NCBI RefSeq assembly: GCF_000718255.1
Contig: NZ_JOFJ01000012.1
Location: 186,001-250,000 of the forward strand
DNA: 64,000 nucleotides
Direction of reading: 5' to 3'
From: Spirillospora albida
GTDB lineage: Bacteria; Actinomycetota; Actinomycetes; Streptosporangiales; Streptosporangiaceae
Shown here piece by piece: positions 1-8,702 of the stretch. Position 1 is the stretch's first letter. Each line of letters opens with the position of its first letter. A program made the translations under genes and the position numbers. The notes beneath the pieces were generated by a model. It had not been told where the DNA came from. It saw only the letters and a program-made list of their open reading frames with translations, and made no database searches.

Positions 1-356
1 CGGAAGACCTTGAGGCACCGGTCATCGGCCAGAGTGTAGGCGCGGACGTCCCTCGGCACCACGACCAGGAACAGGAACCGGGGGATGTCGAAAGCGCCGG
101 CCAGCTGGTTGAAATGCCTGGCCTTCATCCGGTAGCCCCAGGCGTCCCCCGCCCCGGCCGCGTCGCGCCACGACTTGACCTGCACGTCGATCTGCGGCCG
201 GTACTTCGTTCCCCGGGCACCTGGGTACTTGAAGGAGAAATCCACGCCGTCATAATCGGGATCCGGTTGCGAAACGAGAAGTCCGGACGCCGCCGCGACC
301 GTCCGGACGAAAGCCTCCCCGAACTTCCCCTGGTGATTGTTATGGTCGAGTGCCAG
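1..356 (-). CDS. DUF4365 domain protein, N-terminal part, cut by window edge, CTG start
   Basis: Reading the minus strand from 356 gives an uninterrupted frame to the window edge, beginning MALDHNNHQGKFGEAFVR. It contains the DUF4365 hallmarks: NHQGKFGEAFV near the N-terminus, DYDGVDFSF, PQIDVQVKSW, FNQLAG and PRFLFLVVVP. The order fits a PD-(D/E)XK-like fold in which D of DGVDF and the QVK segment would be catalytic; the function is unknown and a nuclease role is inferred. An in-frame TGA lies shortly upstream of codon 1, and no ATG, GTG or TTG occurs in this frame before the conserved block. CTG at 354-356 is preceded, 5 nt away, by the strong ribosome-binding site GGGAGGT, so a CTG start is the best reading. 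The C-terminus lies outside the window. Confidence 0.75.
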   Translation of the reverse strand, partial: MALDHNNHQGKFGEAFVRTVAAASGLLVSQPDPDYDGVDFSFKYPGARGTKYRPQIDVQVKSWRDAAGAGDAWGYRMKARHFNQLAGAFDIPRFLFLVVVPRDVRAYTLADDRCLKVF

Positions 357-361
357 CGCCG

Positions 362-368
362 ACCTCCC
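362..368 (-). promoter_or_regulatory. Ribosome-binding site that decides a CTG start
   Basis: GGGAGGT on the minus strand ends 5 nt before the CTG at 354-356. It is the only Shine-Dalgarno sequence that can serve the DUF4365 frame, which has no conventional start codon between its upstream stop and its first conserved motif. Confidence 0.6.
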
Positions 369-495
369 AGAGCCTCATCGGTCCCGACCGGACCACCTGT
401 CGTCCGAACACACTTACCGTAGTACGGCACGACGGCCAAAGAATGGATGATCGCGCCGATGGTTCCGCTTTCGGACATCCGGCGTGGCCCGGGGG

Positions 496-1272
496 TCAGC
501 CGGTTCGGGTCAGGGCGTCTATCGCGGTGACGTCTTCGGGGGTGAGGGCGAAGCCGTCCAGATCGAAGTTGGCGGCGATGCGTTCTCTGCGCGAGGACCT
601 GGGGAGGATCACGATGTCGTGCTCCAGGTGCCAGCGCAGGACTACCTGCGCGGGGGTGACGGCATGGCGCTGGGCGATCTCGGTGAGGACGGGGTCGTTC
701 AGGTCGGTGTTCTTGAGGCCGCTGTAGCCCTCGACGACCACGCCGCGGCGGCGGTGCTCGTCCAGCAGGGCCGGGTCGTGCTGCGCCGGGCTCCACGGGA
801 TCTGGTTGACCGCCGGCCGCTGGCCGGTGGCGTCGGTCAGCAGGTCGATCTCGGCCGGGCTGTAGTTGCTGACGCCGACGTTGCGGGTCAGTCCCGCCTC
901 CTTGGCCGACAGCAGCTCCTGCCATGTCGGGACGAGCGCGTCCCGGTCGGTCGGCCAGTGGATCAGCCAGAGGTCCACGTAGCCGGTGCCGAGCTGCCGG
1001 AGGCTCGACTCCAGGGCGCGGCGGGCGTGCCGCGCGTCCTGCGGGCGCAGCTTGGTGGTGATGAAGATCTGCTCGCGGTCGACGCCGCTGTCCTTGACGG
1101 CGCCGCCGACCTCCGATTCGTTCTTGTACAGGGTCGCGGTGTCGATGTGCCGGTAGCCGATCTCCAGTGCCGCACGCACCGTCTCGTAGGCCGTCGTGTC
1201 CCTCAGCTGCCAGGTGCCGAAACCGATCAGCGGCAGTTCCGTGCCACCGGGAAGATTCACAGTGCGAGCCAT
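496..1272 (-). CDS. Aldo/keto reductase
   Basis: A 258-residue cytosolic NADPH-dependent aldehyde/ketone reductase of the AKR superfamily. The catalytic tetrad is visible as Asp44, Tyr49, Lys74 and His105 (DTA, LYKNE, TTK, LIHWP), in the usual spacing. The C-terminal part carries GVSNYS, QIPWSP and the cofactor-binding stretch ILPRSSRRERI, which matches the typical IPKS(V/A)..ERI segment with Arg in place of Lys. Its length is slightly short for the family (about 270-280). An alternative in-frame ATG at 1281 has an AAGGG sequence 4 nt upstream and would add three residues. The gene stands alone between the DUF4365 gene and the deacetylase, on the same strand. Substrate unknown; 2,5-diketo-gluconate-reductase-like enzymes are the closest type. 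Confidence 0.9.
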   Translation of the reverse strand: MARTVNLPGGTELPLIGFGTWQLRDTTAYETVRAALEIGYRHIDTATLYKNESEVGGAVKDSGVDREQIFITTKLRPQDARHARRALESSLRQLGTGYVDLWLIHWPTDRDALVPTWQELLSAKEAGLTRNVGVSNYSPAEIDLLTDATGQRPAVNQIPWSPAQHDPALLDEHRRRGVVVEGYSGLKNTDLNDPVLTEIAQRHAVTPAQVVLRWHLEHDIVILPRSSRRERIAANFDLDGFALTPEDVTAIDALTRTG

Positions 1273-1331
1273 ACTCGGCATTCTGCCCTTGGACCGTCCC
1301 GGCATGCGGAGCCAGGTGATCTCGGGCCGGT

Positions 1332-2924
1332 TCAGTAGAGGGCGTCGAGCGTGGTGAAGGTGTAGCCGCGGTCGCGGAGGCCCTTGATGATCGCGGGGAG
1401 CGCGTCGGCGTCGAGGGTGGTGCCGTCGTCGGGGTTGTCGCCGACGTGCATCAGCACGATCATGCCGGGCTTGGCGGCCGCCAGCACCCGGGCGGCGACC
1501 TTGGCGGCCGTCTGGCCCCCGGAGGTGCCCTTCCAGCCGAGCGAGTCGACGGTCCATCCGACGGGGATGTAGCCCTGCCCGTTGACCAGGGTGACGTCGG
1601 ACGCGGTGTAGGCGCCGTAGGGGAACCGGAACAGCGGCCGCGGCTCGGCGCCGTTGCCGTTGAGGATCGCGGTGCGGGCGCCGGTGATCTCGGTGCGCGC
1701 CGTGACGTCACTGATCTTGGTGAAGTTCGGGTGGTTGTCGGAGTGGTTGCCGATGAGGAACCCCGACGCGGTCAGCCGGTTGGCGTTCACGGGGAACATC
1801 CGCGCGAAGTCGCCGACCAGGAAGAACGTGGCCGGGACGTTCTCGCGCTGCAGGGTCGCCCGGATCGAGGGGACGCCGGCGGCGCTCCAGGCGCAGTCGA
1901 AGGTGAGCGCCGCGACCTTGGCCGTGGTGGAGATCCGGGTGACGTTCTTGCCGCGCAGCGCGGAGGGAACGGCGTAGGGGGGTCCGGGCACCCAGGCCCG
2001 CGTCTCCGCCGACCAGGTGGTGCCGGTGACGGTCCGGGCCCACAGGGCCCCGTCCCGGCCTCGGACGATGACGGCGGCCTTGCCCCCGGTGAAGGAGGCG
2101 GCGGGCCCGTCGATGTGGCGTCCGCCCATGACCTGCCAGGCGGACCAGGTGCCGGACAGGGTCCGCAGGTGCAGCCGGTTGGTCTCGGCGTCCCGGATGG
2201 CGACCCAGGTGCGGCCCGCCGCCGGGTCCGCCGCCACCGCCGGTGCGCTGTAGGTGCGTCCGCCGAGCGAGGCCCAGTCGGACCAGGTGCCGCCCGACAA
2301 AGTGCGGGTCCGGACGGTGGAGTCCTGGTGCGTCGCCACGACCCGCAGGCTGTCGGGGCCCGTCATGATCACCGCGGGTGCGCTGTTGAGGGTTCCGCCG
2401 AGCGACGTCCACGCGCCCCACCCGGTGCCGGGGGTGTAGGTCCGGGTCTGCAGGCGGTCGGCCGCGTCGCGGGCGAACACGTCGATGCGCCCATCGGGCC
2501 TTCCGGCCGCGGCCGGTGCCGACGACAGGACCAGGCCGCCCACCTTGGTCCACGCCTGCCAGGTGCCGCTGACCCGCACGCGCTGCCACAGTTGCCCGTC
2601 CGTGCCGCGCCCGAAGACGTGCGGCCTTCCGCCGGCGAAGGTGATCGCCGCTCCGCCGACCAGGCGGCCTCCGAGGTCGATCGGGGCGGACCAGGCGCCG
2701 TCGACGAGGCGGCGGAAGGCGATCTTCTCGGTCGATGCCCGGTAGACGACGTCGAACCCCTTGCCGTTCGGCCAGCCCGCGATTCCGGGGACGTGCGTGG
2801 GCACATCCGCCGGTGCGGCCGTCAGGGCGGATGCCGCCGGCGGGCCGGACGCGCCGGCAGGGAGAGCGGCCATCAGCGTAGAGGGGAGGAGGGCCGCTGT
2901 GAGCATCGCGGCGACACGCTTCAT
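1332..2924 (-). CDS. Secreted lectin-propeller/polysaccharide deacetylase (CE4) fusion
   Basis: A 530-residue exported protein. The N-terminus (MKRVAAMLTAALLPSTLMAA) is a Sec signal peptide. Residues ~55-320 hold about five repeats of the type W..WT.LGG..SAPA...., characteristic of PLL/fucose-lectin-like beta-propellers. Residues ~335-530 form a NodB-type CE4 domain with H-S-D-N-H (metal), RFPYGA, DSLGW and VLMHVG motifs. The first motif, normally TFDDG, reads TFDCAW: Asp343 (catalytic base position) is kept, but the second Asp, a metal ligand in classical enzymes, is Cys344. Some CE4 relatives share TFDC, so activity is likely but metal use may differ. The propeller probably binds glycan substrate, either cell wall or an external polymer. 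The start at 2924 gives the signal peptide directly. Confidence 0.87.
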   Translation of the reverse strand: MKRVAAMLTAALLPSTLMAALPAGASGPPAASALTAAPADVPTHVPGIAGWPNGKGFDVVYRASTEKIAFRRLVDGAWSAPIDLGGRLVGGAAITFAGGRPHVFGRGTDGQLWQRVRVSGTWQAWTKVGGLVLSSAPAAAGRPDGRIDVFARDAADRLQTRTYTPGTGWGAWTSLGGTLNSAPAVIMTGPDSLRVVATHQDSTVRTRTLSGGTWSDWASLGGRTYSAPAVAADPAAGRTWVAIRDAETNRLHLRTLSGTWSAWQVMGGRHIDGPAASFTGGKAAVIVRGRDGALWARTVTGTTWSAETRAWVPGPPYAVPSALRGKNVTRISTTAKVAALTFDCAWSAAGVPSIRATLQRENVPATFFLVGDFARMFPVNANRLTASGFLIGNHSDNHPNFTKISDVTARTEITGARTAILNGNGAEPRPLFRFPYGAYTASDVTLVNGQGYIPVGWTVDSLGWKGTSGGQTAAKVAARVLAAAKPGMIVLMHVGDNPDDGTTLDADALPAIIKGLRDRGYTFTTLDALY

Positions 2925-3020
2925 GGAGACCACCGTCCTCGTCGAGGACTTCAAGGATCTCTCTCGACGTGAACGGTGATGAGGGGGCGAAAGTCCAGAC
3001 ATCTCAGGATTCGGCCCGCC

Positions 3021-4136
3021 TCAGCGGGTGAGGTCCGATCCGATGCGCTCGCCGATCGCGTGCAGCAGCGCCTCGGTCCGCTCGAAGGCCGCTCTCGGGG
3101 TCTCGGCCACGTCGAGGAGGGAGTGGGCGGCGGTGATGCCCAGGGAGGCCAGATCGGGCTCCGGGAGGGCGATCTCACCCGCCACCAGGGTCACGGGGAC
3201 GTGCGCCCGGCTCGCCAGGGAAGCGGCGGCGCAGGGGGCCTTGCCGCGCAGGGACTGGCCGTCGAAGCGGCCTTCGCCGACCACGCACAGGGCGGCGCCT
3301 CGCAGGAGGCCGGGCAGGTCCAGCTCGTCCAGCATGAAGGCGGAGCCCTGCTGCGGGCGGGCGGCCAGGGCGGCCAGGGCGGCGAAGCCCGTGCCTCCCG
3401 CGGCACCCGCCCCCGGGGTGGCCGTGTGGTCCTTTCCTGTGCGGGCGGTCATGAGGTCGGCGAATCTTGCGAGGCCCGCTTCGAGCCTTTCGATCTGCGC
3501 GGGACCGGCCCCCTTCTGGGGGCCGAAGACCCGGGCGGCGCCGTCCGGGCCGAGGAGGGGGTTGTCGACGTCGCTCGCCAGGACGACGTCGACGGACGGC
3601 ACGCGGGGGTCGAGGCCCGACAGGTCGAGCGAGGCGGCGTCGGCCAGGTGGCCGCCGCCCGGCGGCAGCGGTGCGCCGGATGCGTCCCGGACGCTCGCGC
3701 CGAGGGCGGTCAGCAGCCCGGCCCCGCCGTCGGTGGTGGCACTGCCGCCGACGGCGAGGACGATCTGCGTGCAGCCGAGGTCGAGCGCCGCGCGGACGAG
3801 CTGGCCCGTCCCGTAGGTGGTGGCGGTGAGGGGCGCTCCCCCGGGGATCAGGGCGAGGCCCGACGCCTGGGCGAGCTCCACGACGGCCCGGGAACCGCGG
3901 ACGGCGATCGCCGCCGACACGGTCATGCCCGCGACCGGACCCATGACGTCGGCGCGGACGAGGGAGTAGCCCGCGGCGGCCAGCGCCTCGACGGTCCCCT
4001 CCCCGCCGTCGGCGAGCGGACGTTCGACGACCGGGACGCCCGGACCCGCGGCCCTGATGCCCGCCGCGAGCCACGCGCACGCCTGGGCGGCCGTCGCCGA
4101 GCCCCGGAACTTGTCGAGGCACACCACCACGGACAT
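3021..4136 (-). CDS. Glycerate 2-kinase, GlxK family
   Basis: A 371-residue glycerate kinase of the GlxK/GarK type, which phosphorylates D-glycerate to 2-phosphoglycerate with ATP. The N-terminal block VVCLDKFRGSATAAQAC, the central RPLADGGEGTVEAL signature, VELAQASGL, GTGQLVRAAL and VGGSATTDGGAGLLTALG are diagnostic and in the usual order; length matches the family (~375). The C-terminal half has GAAGGTGFA and VVGEGRFDGQSLRGKAP. ATG at 4136 is preceded by GAGGAGG at good spacing; upstream in-frame ATG 4193 adds only low-complexity residues. It is a single gene, divergent from the PPK2 gene across a 173-bp gap. The expected role is glyoxylate/serine or allantoin-derived glycerate assimilation. 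Confidence 0.93.
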   Translation of the reverse strand: MSVVVCLDKFRGSATAAQACAWLAAGIRAAGPGVPVVERPLADGGEGTVEALAAAGYSLVRADVMGPVAGMTVSAAIAVRGSRAVVELAQASGLALIPGGAPLTATTYGTGQLVRAALDLGCTQIVLAVGGSATTDGGAGLLTALGASVRDASGAPLPPGGGHLADAASLDLSGLDPRVPSVDVVLASDVDNPLLGPDGAARVFGPQKGAGPAQIERLEAGLARFADLMTARTGKDHTATPGAGAAGGTGFAALAALAARPQQGSAFMLDELDLPGLLRGAALCVVGEGRFDGQSLRGKAPCAAASLASRAHVPVTLVAGEIALPEPDLASLGITAAHSLLDVAETPRAAFERTEALLHAIGERIGSDLTR

Positions 4137-4309
4137 CGCACCCTCCTCCACGGACCGGACGGCCCGCCGCGCCGGCGGCGTCCGCGCCTCCATGATCCCT
4201 GTAACGGTTCACGGCGCGCGGGGGTCTGGTCTTCCGGGCTTCGGAGGGCCAGGCTGAACCCACCGGCCCCGAGGCCGGACCGAACAGGAGTCGGGGAGAC
4301 TGGACGCTG

Positions 4310-5113
4310 ATGAGCAAGGTGAAACGACTGCCCCGGGAGCTCTACGAGCGGGAGCTGTACCGGTTGCAGGCGCAGCTGGTGGAGTTACAGGAGTGGGTGC
4401 GCACCGAGGGCGCGCGCGTGGTCGTGGTGTTCGAGGGACGCGACGCGGCCGGTAAGGGCAGCACCATCAAGCGGGTCACCGAGTACCTCAACCCGCGCGT
4501 CGCCCGCATCGTCGCGCTGCCGGCGCCGACCGACCGCGAGCGCACCCAGTGGTATTTCCAGCGCTATGTCGAGCACCTGCCCGCCGCCGGGGAGATCGTG
4601 CTGTTCGACCGCTCCTGGTACAACCGGGCCGGTGTCGAGCACGTCATGGGCTTTTGCACCAAGCACGAGTACATGCGCTTCCTCCGCCAGTGCCCGATCT
4701 TCGAGCGCCTCCTGGTCGAGGACGGCATCCTGCTGCGCAAGTACTGGTTCTCCGTGAGCGACGCCGAGCAGGAGCGCCGGTTCCAGAGCCGCCTCGACGA
4801 CCCCATGCGCCGCTGGAAGCTCTCCCGGATGGACCTGGAGTCCATCACCCGCTGGGAGGAGTACTCCCAGGCGAAGGACGCGATGATGCTCCACACCGAC
4901 ACGCCCGAGGCGCCGTGGTACGTCGTGGAGAGCGAGGACAAGCGGCGCGCCCGCATCAACATGATCGCCCATCTGCTCTCGACGATCCCGTACCGGCCCG
5001 TCCACCGCGAGCCGCTCCGGCTGCCCGAGCGCCCGCCGTCCAAGGGGTATGAGCGGTCGCCGCGCGACATGCAGTCCTACGTCCCCGACCATTCCGCGAC
5101 CTTGACCCGATGA
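4310..5113 (+). CDS. ppk2: Polyphosphate kinase 2 (PPK2)
   Basis: A 267-residue PPK2-family nucleotide phosphotransferase that uses polyphosphate to phosphorylate ADP or GDP (class I), or the reverse. Walker A is GRDAAGKG at residues 43-50, and the Walker B/DRSWYNRAG block starts at Asp100. The lid-region residues VEDGILLRKYWFSVS and the KDAMMLHTDTPEAPWYVV stretch are typical. Length and motifs fit class I single-domain enzymes (about 260-300 residues). The start overlaps no neighbour. A GC-rich inverted repeat lies 42 bp past the stop. Cytosolic; polyphosphate/energy homeostasis. Confidence 0.94.
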   Translation: MSKVKRLPRELYERELYRLQAQLVELQEWVRTEGARVVVVFEGRDAAGKGSTIKRVTEYLNPRVARIVALPAPTDRERTQWYFQRYVEHLPAAGEIVLFDRSWYNRAGVEHVMGFCTKHEYMRFLRQCPIFERLLVEDGILLRKYWFSVSDAEQERRFQSRLDDPMRRWKLSRMDLESITRWEEYSQAKDAMMLHTDTPEAPWYVVESEDKRRARINMIAHLLSTIPYRPVHREPLRLPERPPSKGYERSPRDMQSYVPDHSATLTR

Positions 5114-5154
5114 AGCGGAGAACCACACGCTGAGACCGAGGGACCGTCGCACCG

Positions 5155-5178
5155 TCCGGGCGGCCACCCCCGCCCGGA
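5155..5178. terminator. GC-rich inverted repeat between convergent genes
   Basis: TCCGGGCGG, a 6-nt loop and CCGCCCGGA form a perfect 9-bp stem midway between the stops of ppk2 (+) and the ABC transporter gene (-). There is no T tract, which is common for terminators in high-GC actinobacteria, and the symmetry would serve both directions. Confidence 0.5.
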
Positions 5179-5190
5179 TCGCCTCGTTCG

Positions 5191-6921
5191 TCACGGCCTC
5201 GGGGTTTCGGCGGCCGACGCGCCTGTGAGGGAGACGTTCCAGTAATCGGCGTAGCGGCCGGCGTGCCGCAGTAGTTCGTCGTGGTTGCCCTGTTCCAGGA
5301 TCCGGCCTCGGTCCAGGTAGATGATGCGGTCGGCGTGCCGGGTCGTCCCCAGGCGGTGCGTCACGACCACCACCGTGCGGCCCGCCATCAGGCGCTCGAT
5401 GCCGTTGTGCACGGCGGCCTCGTTCAACGGGTCGAGGGCGGAGGTGACCTCGTCCAGCAGGACGATGGGGGCGTCCTTCATCAGGGCGCGGGCGATCGAG
5501 ACGCGCTGGCGTTCGCCGCCCGACAGCGCTGCGCCGCCCTCGCCGACCTCGGTCGCCCATCCGGTGGGCAGCCGCTCGATCACCTCGTCCAGTCCCGCCG
5601 CGGTCGCCGCCGCGCGGACCTCGGCCGGGGTGGCGCCGGGGCGGCCCAGGCGGACGTTCTCCTCGATCGTGTCGTCGAAGAGGTAGACGTCCTGGAAGAC
5701 GATCGCGATCCGGGCCATCAGGTCTTCCGTGCTCATATCGCGTACGTCCACGCCTCCTATGCGCACCGCGCCTTCGTCCACGTCGTGGAAGCGGGCGAGC
5801 AGTTGGAGCAGCGTGCTCTTGCCCGCGCCGGACGGTCCGACGATCGCGAGCCGCCGTCCCTCGGGCAACGAAAACGACAGGCCGTCGATCACCGTGCGGT
5901 CGCCGTGGCGGAAGGCGACGGAGTCGAACTCCAGGCCGTGGTGGCGCGGCCGGACGGGGTCGGCGGGTTCCGGGAGCGGCTCGGTGCGCAGGAGGGCGTC
6001 GAGCCTGGCCAGTTCGGAGCGGGTGCTGCGCAGCCGGCCGCCGATCTCGGAAAGGGAGAGCAGCGGATCGGCGCAGCGGGCGGCCAGCACCAGGGTCGCC
6101 AGGAGTTCGGCCGCGCCGATGCCGCCGCCGAGCGCGAGGTGGGCACCCAGGATCAGCAGGCCGGTGAACGCGGTCTGCACCGCGAGTGCCAGGCCCAGCG
6201 CGCCGGGCACCGCCGCGAGCACGGTACGGCGGGACGCGCGCTCGACGTCCCGCAGCGCGTCGTCGAGCAGGTCGAAGCGTTCGGCGGTCCGGCCGCCTGC
6301 GCGCAGGACCGGCTGGGCCTGGAGGTACTCGATGACGCGGCCGGTCGCCTCGCGGTCGCGTTCGCCCGGTTCGGTGTCGGACGCGGCCATCAGGCGTCCC
6401 GTCCAGATCTGGATCGCGGCCACGGCCGGGACGGCGATCAGCGCGGCGAGGCCCATCTGCCAGTTGAAGGCGAGCATCACGGCGACGATCGTCAGGGGCG
6501 TCGCGACGGCGGAGACCGACGGCGCCAGCAGGTGCGCGATCACACTGAGGGCTTGGAGGACGCCCTGGCCGGCCAGGACCGACACCTCCCCGACGCGGTC
6601 CGGCCCGTACCAGCCGATCGGCAGCCGGGCAAGGTGGTCGCCCAGCCGGTGGTACATGCCGTGCAGCAGCGAGACCGCCGAGCGGAACCCGGACAGGTCG
6701 CTGATGTAGCGGAGCACCGCGTAGACGGCGACCGCGGCGCCGAAGGCGACCAGCCAGGGGCGGGCGTCCGCGGGGCTGTCCCCGAACAGTTCCCGCAGCA
6801 CGGGGACCAGCAGTGCGCAGGACAGGCCCTCGACCACGGCGGTCGCCGTCATCAGGGCCACGGTGCGGCGTACGGGACGGGCGTACTCGTGACCGAGAAC
6901 GCGCAGCAGCAGGGGGATCAC
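5191..6921 (-). CDS. ABC exporter-fold half-transporter, IrtB/YbtQ-like
   Basis: A 576-residue fusion of a six-helix membrane domain (residues ~1-310) and an ATPase domain (~335-576). ATPase motifs: GPSGAGKST (Walker A), LSGGERQRVSIARAL (signature) and IVLLDEVTSALD (Walker B), followed by the His-switch in VVTHRLGT. Its start overlaps the stop of the preceding ABC gene (ATGA at 6918-6921), so the two halves are almost certainly co-translated and form a heterodimer. The arrangement of two half-transporters with an MFS protein resembles siderophore transport loci (IrtAB of mycobacteria, YbtPQX of Yersinia), in which ABC-exporter-fold pumps import ferri-siderophores. The fold does not give direction, so drug or siderophore export is equally possible. 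Confidence 0.88.
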   Translation of the reverse strand: MIPLLLRVLGHEYARPVRRTVALMTATAVVEGLSCALLVPVLRELFGDSPADARPWLVAFGAAVAVYAVLRYISDLSGFRSAVSLLHGMYHRLGDHLARLPIGWYGPDRVGEVSVLAGQGVLQALSVIAHLLAPSVSAVATPLTIVAVMLAFNWQMGLAALIAVPAVAAIQIWTGRLMAASDTEPGERDREATGRVIEYLQAQPVLRAGGRTAERFDLLDDALRDVERASRRTVLAAVPGALGLALAVQTAFTGLLILGAHLALGGGIGAAELLATLVLAARCADPLLSLSEIGGRLRSTRSELARLDALLRTEPLPEPADPVRPRHHGLEFDSVAFRHGDRTVIDGLSFSLPEGRRLAIVGPSGAGKSTLLQLLARFHDVDEGAVRIGGVDVRDMSTEDLMARIAIVFQDVYLFDDTIEENVRLGRPGATPAEVRAAATAAGLDEVIERLPTGWATEVGEGGAALSGGERQRVSIARALMKDAPIVLLDEVTSALDPLNEAAVHNGIERLMAGRTVVVVTHRLGTTRHADRIIYLDRGRILEQGNHDELLRHAGRYADYWNVSLTGASAAETPRP

Positions 6922-8702
6922 CGGAGCTCGTCTCCTCGGGTCGCGATCGATCGCCAGAACGCGGCGAATCTTCCGTTCCGTGCCAGCAGGTCGGCGGGGG
7001 CCCCGCGTTCGGCGATCGCTCCGTCCGCCAGCATCACGACGGTGTCGGCGTCGGCGATCGTCTCCAGGCGGTGGGCGATCACCAGGATCGTCCGGTCGCC
7101 CTTCGCCGCCGTCAGGGCCTGGCGCACCGCCTGCTCGGTGAGCGGGTCGGCGAAGGCGGTCGCCTCGTCCAGGACGAGGACGGGCGTGCCGGTGAGCAGC
7201 GCGCGGGCGATCGACAGCCGCTGCGCCTCACCGCCCGACAGGCCGGCCTCCCGGCCGAGGACCGTGTCGTAGCCGCGCGGCAGCTCGAGGATCCGCTCGT
7301 GGATGTGCGCGAGCCGCGCGGCCTTGGTGATCGCGTCGCGATCGGCGTGCGGCGCCGCCAGCGCAATGTTGTCGGCGACCGACGCGCGCAGCAGGCGGAC
7401 GTCCTGGAAGACGAAGGACACCGTGCGGTAGAGGTCGCGGGTCCCGATCTCGCGCAGGTCGGCGCCGCCCAGGACGACCGAGCCGTGCGTCGGGTCGAAG
7501 AAGCGCGGCAGGAGCCGGACGAGGGTCGACTTCCCGCTTCCCGACGGCCCGACGATCGCGGTGACGGTCCCGGGCTCCAGAACCAGGTCGATTCCGCGCA
7601 GCACCTCGTGGCCGGGCTCGTAGCCGAACCGGACGTCGCGCAGTTCCACCCGGTGCCCTTGCGGCACGACGGGGTGGGCGGGTTCCGGCAGCGCGCGTAC
7701 GGCGAGGACGTCCCGGATCCGGCCGACCGCGCGCCGGGCCGCCTGAATGTCGTCGAAGCCGTGCCCGAGGGCCGCCACCGGAGCGGTCAGCCCCAGCCCG
7801 AGCAGCAGGAACGGCAGGAGGTCGGTCGGGGCCAGGGACCCGTTCGTGATCAGTGCCGTGCCGCCGGTCAGCACGGCCAGCAGGACGAACGGCGGCGACA
7901 GCGCGACCTGCATGGCCGCGCCGAGCGGGGCGAGGCCGCGCACCATCCGGGAGAAGATGTCGGCGAAGCCGTCCGCCGCCGCGACGAACCTGCGGTGGGC
8001 GCGCTCTCCCCCGCCGAACGCCTTGACCACCGCGATGCCCTGGACGTACTCGATGGCCGCGTCCGAGATCCCGCCCATCGCCTCGTCGAACCGCTTCTGC
8101 TCGCGCAGCCGGGCCGGGGTCATCATCAGCGGGACGAGCGCCACCGCCAGCAGGACGGGCACCAGCGTGATGAGGGTGAGCCGCCAGTCGATGGCGAACA
8201 GGTAGGCCAGCGACACCAGCGGCACGACGAACGCGGAGACGAGTTCGCCGGGGGTGTGGGCGATGAACGGGTGCACGGCGCTCACGTCCGCCCCCACGAC
8301 CTTCGTCAGCTCGCCCGTCCGGCGGTGGGAGAGCCAGCCGATCGGCGCACGCCCCAGGCGCGCGGCCAGCCGCCGGCGGAACGACAGCTGCACCCGGGCG
8401 TCGAGGAGGTGCCCGAAGAAGGACGACCCACTTGTGCAGAGCAGCCGGACGAACAGGCCGGCCGCGCCCGCGGCCACGGCGGCCCAGGCGTGACCGCGAT
8501 CGATCGGGCCGGTGGCCAGGAGGGTGCGGCCCAGTTCGGCGACCGCCAGCAGCGGTGCGAGGCCCGCGACGGCACCGATCACCTGGAGGACGACGATGGC
8601 GGCGAAGCCCCCTCCGTAGGGGCGCAGCAGCTCCGCCGGGCGTGGTCCCGCGTCCGGTGCCGCGGGCCGCTCCTCTGTTTCGGCGATGTCGGTGGCGGTC
8701 AT
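6918..8702 (-). CDS. ABC exporter-fold half-transporter, IrtA/YbtP-like
   Basis: A 594-residue half-transporter: a short polar N-terminus, six transmembrane helices to ~330, then an ATPase domain with GPSGSGKSTLVRL, LSGGEAQRLSIARALL and VLVLDEATAFADPLTE. The Walker B region ends ATAFAD rather than ATSALD, a change also seen in YbtP/IrtA-type proteins. ATG at 8702 overlaps the MFS stop by 4 nt (8699-8702), and its own stop overlaps the next ABC gene. It lacks the extra N-terminal siderophore-interacting domain of mycobacterial IrtA. It is expected to pair with the downstream half-transporter in the membrane. Confidence 0.88.
   Translation of the reverse strand: MTATDIAETEERPAAPDAGPRPAELLRPYGGGFAAIVVLQVIGAVAGLAPLLAVAELGRTLLATGPIDRGHAWAAVAAGAAGLFVRLLCTSGSSFFGHLLDARVQLSFRRRLAARLGRAPIGWLSHRRTGELTKVVGADVSAVHPFIAHTPGELVSAFVVPLVSLAYLFAIDWRLTLITLVPVLLAVALVPLMMTPARLREQKRFDEAMGGISDAAIEYVQGIAVVKAFGGGERAHRRFVAAADGFADIFSRMVRGLAPLGAAMQVALSPPFVLLAVLTGGTALITNGSLAPTDLLPFLLLGLGLTAPVAALGHGFDDIQAARRAVGRIRDVLAVRALPEPAHPVVPQGHRVELRDVRFGYEPGHEVLRGIDLVLEPGTVTAIVGPSGSGKSTLVRLLPRFFDPTHGSVVLGGADLREIGTRDLYRTVSFVFQDVRLLRASVADNIALAAPHADRDAITKAARLAHIHERILELPRGYDTVLGREAGLSGGEAQRLSIARALLTGTPVLVLDEATAFADPLTEQAVRQALTAAKGDRTILVIAHRLETIADADTVVMLADGAIAERGAPADLLARNGRFAAFWRSIATRGDELR

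Noticed and set aside
125..925. Long open frame on the minus strand crossing the AKR and DUF4365 genes
   Set aside because: Arg/Pro-rich translation without domains; it is in another frame of two well-supported genes, as expected at this GC content.
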